Positions 31,671 to 42,998 of a stretch of 64,000 bases of DNA are shown here, piece after piece. Under the pieces are notes generated by a model, which was not told the DNA's origin, did not search any database, and saw nothing but the letters and a program-made list of their open reading frames with translations. Origin of the DNA: STC-113 sp964618565. Its GTDB lineage: Bacteria; Patescibacteriota; Gracilibacteria; BD1-5; UBA2023. The DNA lies in the NCBI GenBank assembly GCA_964618565.1, contig CAZUBA010000003.1:6267-70266 (forward strand), in the 5' to 3' direction. The position numbers were made by a program, and so were the translations under genes. Position 1 is the first letter of the stretch. Each line of letters starts with the position of its first letter.

Positions 31671-34600
31671 TTATGAAAATTTGACTGCTCATCATATGTC
31701 CACAAACTCTTTCATCGCTCAAATTATCTTTTTATATTCAGCTTCTGATAATTCGCTTTTATAATTATTGATTATGAAATCATAATATTTCTGCAATTCT
31801 CAAGGGGAAAATTCTGACTTTCAAAAGTTCTTCTCAATAAGCTTCGATATCTTAATCAGATTCTTTGAACGGATCATATATCTCTTTCAATTCAATAATT
31901 CAAATGTCACGCTTGTCACATCACCGATATCAATATCTCTTATTGTTTCATTAATAGAATTCCCATTATCGGTCGGAGACGCCTTTTCTTGAGAGTTATC
32001 CTTATCTGGTGTAAGATTGGAGACATCAAATTCCTTAAGCAAGTTTCAAGGATGTTTTTTTGAATACATTGTTGAAATATATATCATGAGTCATCCCACG
32101 AACATAAGCGCGACAACCCTGAGGATTGCATCATCAATGCCGAACCAAACATCATATAATAGGATTTTAGTCAATACCAAAGCCAGTACATAAAGCCCAA
32201 TTGTCCGCCATTTCTGCAGATCATTTTTGATTCAATTCGATAGATAGAAATATGCCCATAATGCCCAATAGATTGTAATTGAGAAAACATTATCATCTGA
32301 AAAATCATACACGAATATTGTTGTAGACAAGAATAGATATATCAAGAAAGGGATCAGAAGGGTTCTCTTTATATTATCTAATTTCCCCTTAATCTTGTTT
32401 CTGGAATATAACCAAATTCAAGGGATGAGCACAGTAACATATTGAAGATACTTCAGATTCTCTTTTTTGTCATAGTCCAAAACGTAAAAGATGTCTTCAA
32501 TGCTGAATAGATGATTAATATAGAATAATCATAAGGTTATAGCTAAGGTATAAGAGAGCAAGCTTGATGCAAAAAGATTATAGAAAAATCCTATGATGAC
32601 AAAGACTATCGAAAGAGCCAGGAAGACATATCATTGCTCGGTATGGGGAACAATGCTTGCCACTCCGATTCAGACCATTATTATCCCTATTATATGAAGA
32701 ATATCATGAACAATTCGCGATTGATCATTTTCATCTTTCAATAGATATAGGTTTATGATCAATGATGCGCCTACAAAAACAATTGGTATGAGAGATACGA
32801 ATTCGCCTGTATCGATAGTCGGTATGAAGGCTGAATATTTAATGATTCAGATTGCAAAAAGCAAACAAGCAGCAAAATATATCTTAATATCTTTAAGCCT
32901 CTTAAAGAAGAAATAAAGGACTGTCGCCTCAAAAAACCATATGCTAGCTACAACGGCTGGCCTTGTTGCAAAAATTATAAGTATCGCAAGAGAAAAAAGA
33001 GAAATTGAGATTCAAAGATATGAGTAAATTGCATTTTTTCATGAATCTTTTTTTGAATTATCTTCTGTAAAAATATCATCTCATACTATATTCATCATGA
33101 TAAATCATAGTACAAAATATGATGCTGCAAGTCACATAAAGCAGTAACCGAGTATCAATCATGGGAAAAGCTTTGCAATCTCTCAATAATTATAAAGCTC
33201 TCATCCGACAAAAAGAATTCAGGCAACCAAGGAGATGACCAGATTCTTAAGGTCTTTTGTTCTTATGCTTTCAATGAAAAAAGGCGCTAACATATTTGAA
33301 ATTGCAAAAATAATCACTGCTGCGGCACTTGGTATCATAAATTCTCATTTAGTTTGGATTATAGGGAGGAGCAATAATGTTGTGCCTATATTTCAGATAG
33401 AAAACAGATAGCTCATTGCTTCTTTTTTAGAGAAATAATAAGTTGCAAAAAGAAAAATAAATCATGCTATTAGCACACTGGTATGCGTGATGGAATCTAG
33501 CACTACAAGAGAAAAGAGAGAAATCGACAAATTTGCAATTACCAAGAACACTCAAAGCAGAATGAAAAAAAGATATTTAAGCCCAAGTGAGATCGTTTCA
33601 AAAACCAGGGTGAAAACGAAAAGATATACGAGAAGCGTTCATAAGATTACTGGAATTACCATAAACAATGATCCAGAAATAAGCAAGAAAAGCAGGAGAA
33701 TCAAAGGCATAAAAAGTATGAATCAGATTGAAGCGATGCTTGCGACAGTTATAAAAAACACACTGCATGCCAACATTCATCATAAAAATACAAGATATGC
33801 TATGAAAGCTACAGAAGTCTTGATGATTCACTCAGCGCTTCATGCAAAAAGCATCAATGCAAAAGCAACATAAGCTCAGATAAGAAAAAATCAGATATTT
33901 TGCTTTTCATTATTCTTATATGCAAGGAATAATGTGAGAATCGATATAAGGGCAATAAAAGCCAGTTTCAATGACCAATGGAAACTTGAGGTGAAAGGAG
34001 CCAATATAAAAAGGATATTTCATCCTATGAATCATGTTATTGAGAGATATTTTGCAAAATGATTCTCTTGTTTATCATAAAAGATTTTCGATAAGAAAAG
34101 CGCTCACATGGATATGATTGCAGAATATCACGCCATCGTATAAGGAGTTCCGTCTCATGGAGCTCATACGAGAAACGGATTGAGAAAAGCAAAGGCAAAT
34201 GAGAATAAAAGAAGAGTCTTCGATTTATAGACAAGTGAGGTTGTGATTGCAAAAATGGTATTAAGGATGAGGAAAAAGAAAGTCATTCATTCAGAGAGAA
34301 TTGTAGAAAAGCTATCAGCTCAAGAGGCATCTGATTCTCATATGAGGTACCTTCAAGAAAGTATTACAAGATAATTTACAAGTATTCAGACTCAGAGCAT
34401 AGTTCTTGATTCTTGAACGTATCATCTTTTATCCAGGACAACTCAAATCCCGAAAAAAGCGAATCAAGCTATGAATCATATTATAAGCTTTCATTTTGCT
34501 CATGCAGCCTCAAAAACCAATCCTAGGAAGAAAAGGACTCACAGAAAAAGCAATATTCATCAGATTTTAGCAAGAGCATTCTCAGCGAAAAATCTCTCAA

Positions 34601-35015
34601 AAGCCGAAGGCGCTGACGGTTCCGATTCTTTCCTTATGGCATTTTTAACTTGAGTATCCTCCTCTTCCTCGTATTCTTCCTCATATTGAAGTGATGGAAT
34701 ATTAGTCTCTTGTTCATATGCTTCGGCAGGAATATTCCGAATACCCTCTTCTGCTGCAGTGGCTTGTTCTTTTTTAAAAATTTCTCATTTGGAAGTCCTT
34801 TCTATTACTTTATTTGTATATTCTACAACTCTGTCTCTTATGAAATCAAGCGGCAGAAAAAACTTCTTGATCAATAAGGAGAAAACAATTCAGGCAAATA
34901 ATACTCAAAAAATAACATCTCAATATGATGCATCCATTCCAAATAGGACAAAGGATAATAATAGTCATAATGAGATGCTTAACATCCAAGATATTCGATT
35001 AATAAGGCTTATCAT
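31671..35015 (-). CDS. DUF2339-type large multi-pass membrane protein (1114 aa)
   Basis: Two N-terminal helices are followed by a charged cytoplasmic linker with an E-rich stretch (QYEEEYEEEED), and then by more than 20 helices. The segment AKIGGILLFLGVLFFLGLVF followed by GKLIIGFIAGFAFFGIGVVL matches the characteristic start of DUF2339 (a G-G-x-x-x-x-x-G block followed by a helix ending in LDKRGY). The function of DUF2339 is unknown; it is found in large envelope proteins. Start codon lies 23 nt after the stop of the thrombospondin-repeat gene, suggesting co-transcription and a shared envelope role. Confidence 0.8.
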
Positions 35016-35038
35016 AATAAGAAAGTGAATGAATAATA

Positions 35039-36865
35039 CTACTTATTTATTTTCTTTATCATACTTACAATACCGACTCAGAAAGCTCCCGACAATAAGG
35101 CAAGCAGAGCAATGAAGAAGGTCCTGTTAGATTCAATGAATCTATTGTCCTTCTTGTCGCAAATATCTCATTCTCAGTCATTATCCACATCTATCTGGTC
35201 TGGATTATGTTCATAAGGGCAATTATCCTTAGCGAATATAATATCATCTTGGTCAGCATCTTCACATACGTCTCAGACTCAATTATTATCTGAATCCTTT
35301 TGGTCGCCATTTGCAACTGTCAGACAATTATCCTTGAATCATTCGACCCCGTCCTTGTCCGCATCCTCACACATATCCCCCACGGCATTCTTATCTTCAT
35401 CTTTTTGATCTTTATTCTGTATGCTTAAACAATTGTCACAGAGGTTTCAAATTCCATCCTTATCAAGATCTTCTTGTCATTTATTAGGAATATCCTTACA
35501 ATTATCTATAGAATCAAGTATGGTATCCTTATCTTTATCATGTGTTTTTTCATATTCTAGCTGCTGATCGCATTTGTCTCAGATTCAATTCCTGTTTTTA
35601 TCGGCCTGATCGGGGTCATATAACTTACACTTATCGCAAATGTCTCAGATTCAATCATTATCATTATCCTTTTGGTCGGCATTTGGATTTGTAATACAAT
35701 TATCTATGCTGTCAAAAATTCCATCCTTGTCTTTATCAAATTCGCATTTATCTCAAATATTATTAATATTCACATCCTCCTGACTCGGATTTGAAACATT
35801 AGGACAATTGTCAAGCCTTCAGATTATGCCGTCGTGATCATCATCCATGCATAAATCTCAGAATCAATCTCAATTCGAATCTTTTTGATCTGGATTAAAA
35901 ACATATTTACAGTTATCAACGCTATCCCCCGCTCAATCTTTATCAGTGTCTGAATCTAGAGGATTCTTAGTTTTATTATCAAAATCACATTCATCTCAAA
36001 TTCCATCTGAATCTGAATCTTTCTGCTCAGTATTGGATTTATATTTACAATTGTCTTTTTCATTCGTAACTTTATCGGAATCAAAATCATTATGGTAAAG
36101 AGGATTCGGATTTAATTTGGGTTCTATTTCTATTGTGCTTGAATCGATAGGAAAAGTTGCCCTCATGCTCTTATTTAAATATTTTGCATAGATTTCACGC
36201 ATTTGGCTTCAAGAACAATCGTAATCTGTATAAATATCAATCTTTCCAGCAAAAAAAGGCTTTAGCAGATAAATTGAATCTGAAGATCTATAAAAAATAA
36301 TATCTCTGATCACTGCCTTCTTAAGTATCACGTCTTCTTCGGAATTTATGAAGCTTATCCTTAAATACCTGAAATTGAAATCCTGTAAGCTGCTTTCAAA
36401 AACCTCAGAATAATTTTTACCATCTTCAGATATTTCAAATTTCACTATTGAGTCGTAATCATAATTAATATTAGAATAAAAATCCAATCTCGATAAGCTT
36501 TTCCCAAAATCAATTATTATATTCCTATTCTTGTCATTCAAGTCATCGAATGCAAAAGTTGTCGTAGGATTATTATCCTGCAAAAATTTCGTCTTATTCT
36601 TATCTCAAGAAGAAATGCTGCTTATGGTATAAGGGATGTAGTCAGGTTTTCATTCCTGAAATACTTTATATGGCACAAAATTGCCTCACTCTACAAAAAA
36701 AATATCGCTTGCTGTATTTGGCATTTTAATTTTTAATGTGCTGTCTGAGTTGGCTTCAAAGCTTGAATAATTTTTGAAACATTTTGGATTTATGTCTTCG
36801 GCAGAAGCAATATTTCAAAATAAAATAAATGCAATTGCAAACAGTAATATTTTTGATTGATTCAT
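35039..36865 (-). CDS. secreted/membrane-anchored protein with thrombospondin type 3 calcium-binding repeats
   Basis: A 608-residue protein. An N-terminal signal peptide (MNQSKILLFAIAFILFGNIA) is followed by a beta-rich region of about 250 residues. Then comes a long run of Asp-rich repeats of the form D-x-D-x-D-G-I-G-D-x-C-D-N-C, which is the thrombospondin type 3 fold and binds Ca2+. It ends with one membrane helix (FFIALLALLSGAFGVGIVSM) and a basic tail. No LPXTG motif is present. It is likely a calcium-stabilised surface stalk or adhesin. It lies in the operon HD hydrolase, patatin, this gene, DUF2339. Confidence 0.93.
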
Positions 36866-36890
36866 AATTAATGATTATGCATTAAAATAA

Positions 36891-37700
36891 TTATAAGCTT
36901 ATTCTAGTTGCTTTGGCACAATTGTAGCCTATTTCTATTATCTCATCAAATTTATTGAACTCATAATAATCTATTCAAGGGAATGCAGGATGTAGGAATA
37001 TGATATTCTTTTCTTTTATGTCAAGAGATCTATCCTCATTTTGTTTCATCATAATATCTATGGCTTTCTGTAGAATCTGGTAATTCATTCAGAATATATT
37101 ATGTTTAAACTCAAGTCATAATACATTCAGCTTTGATTCTATCGGCCGATCAATATCTCTAAGCACTGAAACTGCTAGGATATTCTTTTGGTTCAAGACT
37201 TCAATGGGCAGATTATTTATAAGTCATCAATCCATAAACTCATGATTTGAGGACTCGAATGGCATAATGATTCAAGGGATGCTAATTGATGCTCTTATCG
37301 CATCAGCCAAATTTCATTTATCAAATACGAATTTTTCTCAGCTGCTTAAATCAGTTGAGATTATCTTAAGCGGAATACTCAGATCTTCAATATTTATGTT
37401 TCAGAATATTGAATAAAGATATTTCCTTATCTTATTTCAAGCTATGATTCATTTCTTCATATCTATATCAATAAGTTTAAAATATCTTATTTCTGATGCG
37501 ATAGACCTCATTTCAGATGAAGTTTTTCAAAAAGCATAAAGAGCTCATATTACAGAGCCCATACTTGTTCAAGAAATTTCTGATGGCTTAAAGTGATTTT
37601 CTTCAAGATATTTTATGACTCAGATATGGGCCAATCATCTTGCAGCTCATCATCCTAGTGCAAGCCCGAAATCTTTATTATTTGAAAAGAAATTGAACAT
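36891..37700 (-). CDS. patatin-like phospholipase (RssA/NTE type)
   Basis: A 269-residue serine acyl-hydrolase. The oxyanion loop is LALGGGAARGLAHIGVI, the nucleophile elbow GTSMGSVIGALYA (G-x-S-x-G), and the dyad Asp lies in EFMDGGLINNLP (D-G-G/A). All core glycines, many of them TGA, are in place, so the enzyme should be active on lipids or lysolipids. The start codon overlaps the stop of the HD gene (TAATG). Confidence 0.93.
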
Positions 37701-38452
37701 TATGATTTTTTAAAGAATTTATTTTTGAATTCGTCAAAAGTTATATCCTCATCTTTAAGAGTTTCAAACATTTGTTTCTTTACTTCAAGATCAATTGAAT
37801 AAAAATCCTTGATCGTCTGCAGAGAATGAGGAAGGATTTTTCTTGAGTAGGGCGATATCAATACCTGCTTTTCTATGTTCATCAGGAACTTAAAGTATCA
37901 TTTTTCAACTTTTGTAAAAAAATCATCTACGCTCACTTTTAATTCAAGTGCAAAAAGCGGTCAATAATATAAGAAGCTTTCTATTCATTTTCATATATAT
38001 CAAATATCAAAATCTGATAAGATTACAGAATATCTGTTAGTCCTTTTTCATCTTTCTTTAAACACTGTTCCCATCACAGCATTTCTCACAATTGAATAAT
38101 CTATTATAAAATCTCTATCTTTCTCTTGAATCTTTTCTAGAGCTTCCTGAAGAAGGCTGAGTGAAATGAATTCATCAAGAGGATGGGCTATTCAGGTATG
38201 TCATGCATCATGAAACAATCCTGCAACAAGCATGGATCTTAATTCTAAGGCTGAAAATATATCTCAAGGCAATTCAAGCACATAACTTGAGACATTAAGC
38301 GCGTGCAAGAAATTATGAAAAGGATTGGCAGGATATAATTTTCTGGCTTCATCAATAACTTCCTTTGTAACCAGTCATGAATCAAGTATATTATTTTCTA
38401 GGATTTTCTCCTGTCTTTTCTTCTCAATAAAAATCATTTCCTGCATTGACAT
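37700..38452 (-). CDS. HD-domain phosphohydrolase
   Basis: A 250-residue protein with a metal-dependent HD domain: HNFLHALNVSSYVLEL (first His), LVAGLFHDAGHTGIAHP (the HD pair plus a further His), and a later Asp in RYSVILSDFDIGYI. HD enzymes hydrolyse nucleotides, cyclic dinucleotides or cyclic AMP. The substrate cannot be read here. It is the first gene of an operon with patatin, the thrombospondin-repeat protein and DUF2339. The window also encodes a PilZ-like domain and two cyclic-nucleotide-binding domains. Confidence 0.85.
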
Positions 38453-38526
38453 GTTTTTATTTTTAATAAATATCCTGATTATATAAACAAAATACTTCAA
38501 GTAAAGAGAATCTGCCTAAAAAGCAA

Positions 38527-38552
38527 ACAAGTGCCCGAATCGGCACTTGTTT
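38527..38552. terminator. hairpin terminator between the cNMP-binding and HD genes
   Basis: CAAGTGCC pairs with GGCACTTG around a short loop; a T run follows on the plus strand and a T-rich tract on the minus strand. It likely ends the minus-strand ftsE-like/cNMP-binding transcript. Confidence 0.75.
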
Positions 38553-38575
38553 TTTTATCTCCTTTTGCTTTTGGA

Positions 38576-38965
38576 TTATCTCAGATTGTATCTGCCTTGT
38601 TCCATGTTTGACCTGTTCCGAAGTTCAGCCAGCTCTCGTAAAAGCCTTTTTTCCTCATCAAGCAGAGCGTCATAACTGACTCTTCTGAAGAAAATTCTTG
38701 TCCTTGACTTCACACATGCTACGCTTTTGCCGAAAAGAAGCGACATCTCACCGACGACCGCGGGTGCCGGAAAAGATGATACCTTCTTATCTCGGATGAA
38801 CACCTCAACTTCACCTTCTTCAATAAGGAAAATCTGTTCAACAGAAGTTCCCTCCTCGATAAGGATGTTGTCTTCTTCAAAAGATTCGATCGGAGCATTT
38901 GCAGCTGAACCTTTTAAAAGAAGATCACTCAATTTCAGAACCTGATCATGTGAATTTTTAGCCAT
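38576..38965 (-). CDS. small cyclic-nucleotide-binding-domain protein (code-11-like gene)
   Basis: A 129-residue single-domain protein: ILIEEGTSVEQIFLIEEGEV then AVVGEMSLLFGKSVACVKSR. This follows the cNMP-binding fold (beta roll plus phosphate-binding cassette), though the cassette SVACVKSR departs from the cAMP consensus R-x-A. Unlike its neighbours it contains no TGA codon, all Gly are GGN, and the ATG is preceded by a strong Shine-Dalgarno (AAAGAGGTG). It may be recently acquired from a standard-code organism. It lies 27 nt downstream of the FtsE-like gene. Confidence 0.85.
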   Translation of the reverse strand: MAKNSHDQVLKLSDLLLKGSAANAPIESFEEDNILIEEGTSVEQIFLIEEGEVEVFIRDKKVSSFPAPAVVGEMSLLFGKSVACVKSRTRIFFRRVSYDALLDEEKRLLRELAELRNRSNMEQGRYNLR

Positions 38966-38992
38966 GGCATCACCTCTTTATATTTGTTTTGC

Positions 38993-39733
38993 TTAAAGAT
39001 TGTAAGTCCCCTCTTTTATGTCACTCACTATCAGTCAATCCTTAAAAGTTATGACTCTTTTTTTAAGCTTATTGACTATCTTATCATCATGCGTTGCTAT
39101 TATTATTGTCTTTCCGGATCTGTTCAGCTCTAATAATATTTTCATTATCTCATCGGCATTATGCGGATCCAGATTTCACGTCGGCTCATCTCAAAGTATC
39201 ACGTCAGGATCATGTATGAGGGCTCTTGCAATACCGACTCTCTGAGCCTCTCAACCAGAAAGCGTATCTATAAAATTATCTTTTTTGCTAAGAAGTCAGA
39301 CTTGTGATAATACTTCCGGAACTCGTTGGATTATCTGCTTGTCATTATAGCCAGATACCTCCATAGCAAAAGCCACATTCTCTCTGACCGTCTTGCTTTT
39401 CAGCAGCTTATAATCTTGGAAAACCACTCAAATGCTTCTTCTGAATTTAGTCAGTTCTTTTGAAGTATAAGTATATATATCATAACCTGAGCTGTCTAAT
39501 ATTTTTCAGGCTTTTGGAATCAAATCTCAAATAAGACACTTTATAAAACTTGTCTTCCCTGATCATGAATTTCAAATAAGGAAAACAAAATCTCAAGGTT
39601 TTATATCAAGATTTATGTTTTTAAGTATGTTCTTATTGGAATATGCTATAGTAACATTCTCTGCTTTCAATTGCTGGTAATTTAAGGGCTTAATGATTTT
39701 TTTGAATGATAATGAAAAAGCTCTTTTTTGCAA
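38993..39733 (-). CDS. ABC transporter ATPase, FtsE/LolD-like
   Basis: A 246-residue ATP-binding subunit. Walker A is LIGNSGSGKTSFIKCLIG, the Q-loop is GVVFQDYKLL, the signature is DTLSGGEAQRVGIARALI, Walker B is VILGDEPTGNLDP, and the switch His is in IIIATHDDK. The D-E-P-T-G-N-L-D sequence and the Q-D-Y-K-L-L loop are typical of FtsE, which with FtsX controls peptidoglycan hydrolases at division. No ftsX is adjacent. Start assumed at TTG 39733, 15 nt after the stop of the LamG pilin gene; a second TTG inside (LKAENVTIAYS) is also possible. Confidence 0.88.
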
Positions 39734-39748
39734 ATCAGCTTTTTGGTA

Positions 39749-41986
39749 TTAATAAGGAGAAGTCGGCGGAGTGAAATTTTCTGTCCAACGTGCTATTCAT
39801 TTTGAAATCCTGAATTCGTCCAAGAGTCAGTTCATATTAAATCAGTCACTTGAAACACTCTCTCAAACTCTTGTCAAAGTAGCTCATGACGGTTTAGCAA
39901 AAGACATTGTTGAGCTTGTTCATATGATTATTCAATTTTTAAAAACTCTGACTGTAGATCAATCATATGAAACTGCAGCATGATTATAATTTCAATCAGA
40001 AAACACGTCTCAAGTTATCATAATATTTTCAAGAGCACCTCAATTCCATGCTTGGAAATATGTATTTCATAAATATTGTCAAAATACATACTCGTGTCCG
40101 CTTGTGCCATTCCATCAAGCAAATCATCAGCCTCTATTTAAAAATATTTGATTTGATGTTGAGCTAGATTTTATCCAAAAATCTATTGTAAATGGCTCTC
40201 AGGAAAGTCATAAGTCAAATGAATTAGAGTCAATGATATTGAGGTAATCTCAATTTCAATCAAATATCATTGCTCAATTTCAGAATTTGGGAGCGTATTG
40301 TGTTACATTTCAATTTGACGTTAGTGTCTTTTGATTTACTGTGGAAGAATCAGTTATTGAATTTCAGCTTCAATCAAAATGGAGAAGCAGCACATCGTTT
40401 GCATCAGGAGTATATGGTGCTGTCGGCAATGCATAATTTCAAGTAAAGCGCGCAACTCATTTTGAGATTCTGAGTTCATCGATATAACATTTTGGTCATC
40501 ATACCTCATTTGACTGTCATATCCTGAAGACAGAATTATCATTATATATGTTGACTCAAGTGAAATCTATTGAATTATCAAAAACTCAATCAACATATAA
40601 GCCTAAAGTGTTTCAACTCCTCACCAAAGCAACATGATGCCATTTTCAGTCTGCAACTGCAATATTTCAATATAATCAGCTAGGCACACTTCCTACTCAT
40701 AATCACCATTGAGAGCGCAGCTTTCAGCCACTGGTGACCAAGATTATTCAATAATGATAACTGGATCATCAGTTCCAAGTTCATTGGCCTAGGATATTTC
40801 AATTAGGATCTTTGGTATTAAGCCAGAAATCTATAGAAAAACTTCCAGTTCAGAAATTCCAATCCTGAGAATCATTCATGCTAAGATTACTAGTTGATCA
40901 TCCAAAATAACCAACTCATCAGAATCTACCTATCTGGTTAACATCTCAATTTGCAGTTATTGTCTTGCCGCTTGCAGAGCTATCAATGAATGCTGTTGAA
41001 TTCGATAGGTTATCTCAATGTAGCAGCAATACAGTATTTGAATCAGGCAAAGAACTTCATCCTCATTCATTGCTTCAATTTTTGGAACCTGCATTTCACC
41101 CTAAATAGTTCTTTATGAGTCCAGCTCATATATCAGTCAATGCGGTACCTTCTGCAGAAACAATCTCTAGGACTTGATTTGTACTTATATTACTTCAAGT
41201 ATAAGCGGCTTGCAATTTCTGCATCAATGCAGTTATATCAGAGCCTCATAGCTTATCAGAACCTGTCGAATAGATTTGATCAGATTTATAATTTGCATAA
41301 TTGTTGATTCATGGAAGGATTATAGTTCAAGAATTGAATGTATTATTGAATACTATATTCTGTTGATTAGTCGGATTGATTCAGAATAATGTAGGGGTTG
41401 GCACATAATAATATGCTGATCAAGTCTGTACTTTCAGTGCTATTCAATTGTAGTTTCAAGAGATGTAGACATTAGTTCAAGTTCAACCTAATGCATTCGC
41501 ATTAGGAGAATTGAGAATTGAGAACTGAGAGATGAGGAAATCCGATTCGAACGGATTATAACTTTTTTCAAATGATGTAGGATTCTCGAAGTTTCAGGCT
41601 ACCTGGTATTCTCTTTTATTTGATGCAAGAGAATAATCGTATTCCGAATCCTTAAAGGGATCCTTCACTTTCTTCGATAATGTCTTTTGTATTAGCTTAT
41701 ATGCAGTGTCTCATAATGTTCATTGGTTCCATATTGTTCATCCTGAGTAAGTGAAAGATGTAGGATAATCAGGATCAGGATACAGTCAAGATCATACATT
41801 ATACATCTCCATTCATTTCTTTATGGACGATATATCAGAAAGGCGGGTGGAATCCCTGGCGCTTGAGGATTGCGAGGAGAAAGAGAGGAATGCTATAGTC
41901 GCGAGTATGGCAAGTATCACTATGACTACAATGAGCTCCACTAGGGTGAAGGCATGTAAATTAAGTTTATTTTTTGTGTTGATCAT
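39749..41986 (-). CDS. type IV prepilin-like protein with two C-terminal LamG domains (745 aa)
   Basis: The N-terminus is a class III-like prepilin signal: short basic leader, then AFTLVELIVVIVILAILAT with Glu at +5 of the mature protein and a hydrophobic helix. After about 130 residues of pseudopilin-like domain and a linker, two concanavalin/LamG domains follow. The first starts near NTVLLLHGDNLSNSTAFIDS and contains FSIDFWLNTKDPNGNILGQG and WHHVALVRSGNTLGLYVDG. The second contains FTIDFWIKSSSTSNQIFLNR and a closing MNGLLDEFRISKGIARWT. LamG domains bind glycans or proteins outside the cell. Largest member of a five-gene family in the window. The residue before the cleavage site is Ala, not Gly. 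Confidence 0.93.
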
Positions 41987-42074
41987 ATTGTTTAAATTAA
42001 ATTTAATAAATAATTCCGATTGATTCTAATATATGTTCACATTAAAATCAAAAAGATTTTAAAAAAACTTTCTT

Positions 42075-42103
42075 TTGCAAATTCAAAAAAAATATGCTAA
42101 TAT
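42075..42103 (+). promoter_or_regulatory. promoter of the plus-strand cNMP-binding gene
   Basis: TTGCAA (42075-42080), a 17-nt spacer and TAATAT (42098-42103), 30 nt before the ATG at 42133. The spacing is ideal for sigma-70. Confidence 0.55.
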
Positions 42104-42132
42104 TCAAGAAGTATATCCTTATAACAACAACC

Positions 42133-42534
42133 ATGGCCAAAGACAATATTTATATTTTTGAAGGGCTTTCTAAAGAGGAAATTTCTTACTTCATATTAAT
42201 GTCAGAAACCCAATATTTCAAAAAATGAGATAAAATCATTGTAGAATGAGATACGTCTAATAATAAAGCTTACATTATAGAAAAATGAAGTGTTGAAGTT
42301 CATAAGGATTGAGAAAAAATAGCGACTCTATGAGAATGAGAGATTTTTTGAGAGATAGCTTTAATCATAAATGAGCCTAGAACAGCTACCGTTATGGCAA
42401 AAGATGATATTGAAGCATTGGTATTGAATAAAGATGACTTTATCATGCTATACCAAAAATCCTGACAATATCAAGAAATCAAAGATAGGATACTTGAAAG
42501 AATAAGAAATAATTTCTACGGAATAAAAGAATAA
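42133..42534 (+). CDS. cyclic-nucleotide-binding-domain protein
   Basis: A 133-residue single-domain protein: QYFKKGDKIIVEGDTSNNKA, YIIEKGSVEVHKDGEKIATL, then GEGEIFGEIALIINEPRTAT. This matches the cNMP-binding signature including the phosphate-binding cassette F-G-E-x-A-L...P-R-T-A-T with its Arg, so cAMP or a related nucleotide should bind. There is no DNA-binding domain. Many Gly are TGA, in contrast to the other cNMP-binding protein at 38576-38965. The promoter is 30 nt upstream; rpsO follows. Confidence 0.92.
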
Positions 42535-42628
42535 TTTGATTTTTTTTAATGTTTTTATAAAATATGCGCACGTTTTCTGGTGTATGTACCGGATTACAAT
42601 TATATATTTTTAATCATATACATACCAT

Positions 42629-42892
42629 ATGGAAAGAAAGAACAAGAAAGAACTTATGGACAAGTTCGCAACTCATAAAGGAGATACTGGTTCTCCTGAG
42701 GTACAAATCGCAATTCTTACTACAAGAATCGAAAACCTTAAAAACCACCTTGAAATGCATAAAAAAGATAACCACTCAAGAAGAGGTATCATGCTTATGG
42801 TTGCAAAAAGAAGAAAACTTCTTAATTACCTTAAGAGAAAAGGCCAAGAGAGATATGATGTTATCCTAGAAAAATTAAGCCTAAGAAAATAA
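42629..42892 (+). CDS. rpsO: 30S ribosomal protein S15
   Basis: An 87-residue primary 16S rRNA-binding protein. THKGDTGSPEVQIAILTTRI is the S15 signature, followed by HKKDNHSRRGIMLMVAKRRK and LLNYLKRKGQERYDVILEKL. Length is standard. None of its four Gly codons is TGA (GGA, GGT, GGT, GGC), in contrast to most neighbours, which may reflect selection in a highly expressed gene. No Shine-Dalgarno sequence precedes the ATG. Confidence 0.98.
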   Translation: MERKNKKELMDKFATHKGDTGSPEVQIAILTTRIENLKNHLEMHKKDNHSRRGIMLMVAKRRKLLNYLKRKGQERYDVILEKLSLRK

Positions 42893-42900
42893 ACCGACAA

Positions 42901-42930
42901 AAACCCAGGAATAAAATCCTGGGTTTTTTT
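42901..42930 (+). terminator. rpsO terminator
   Basis: AAACCCAGGA/TCCTGGGTTT stem around ATAAAA, followed by T7. Confidence 0.92.
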
Positions 42931-42998
42931 ATTATTAGCAGAAAGAGATTTACTTTCAAAAAAACTCCATATAATATACAAAATAATTTACTTAAAAT

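Noticed and set aside
33487..33873. A 128-residue plus-strand basic protein
   Set aside because: It is antisense to the DUF2339 membrane protein; the Thr/Lys/Arg richness is a mirror of that gene's codons.
35039..36865. Sortase (LPXTG) anchoring of the thrombospondin-repeat protein
   Set aside because: No LPXTG-like motif precedes the C-terminal helix; anchoring appears to be by the helix itself.
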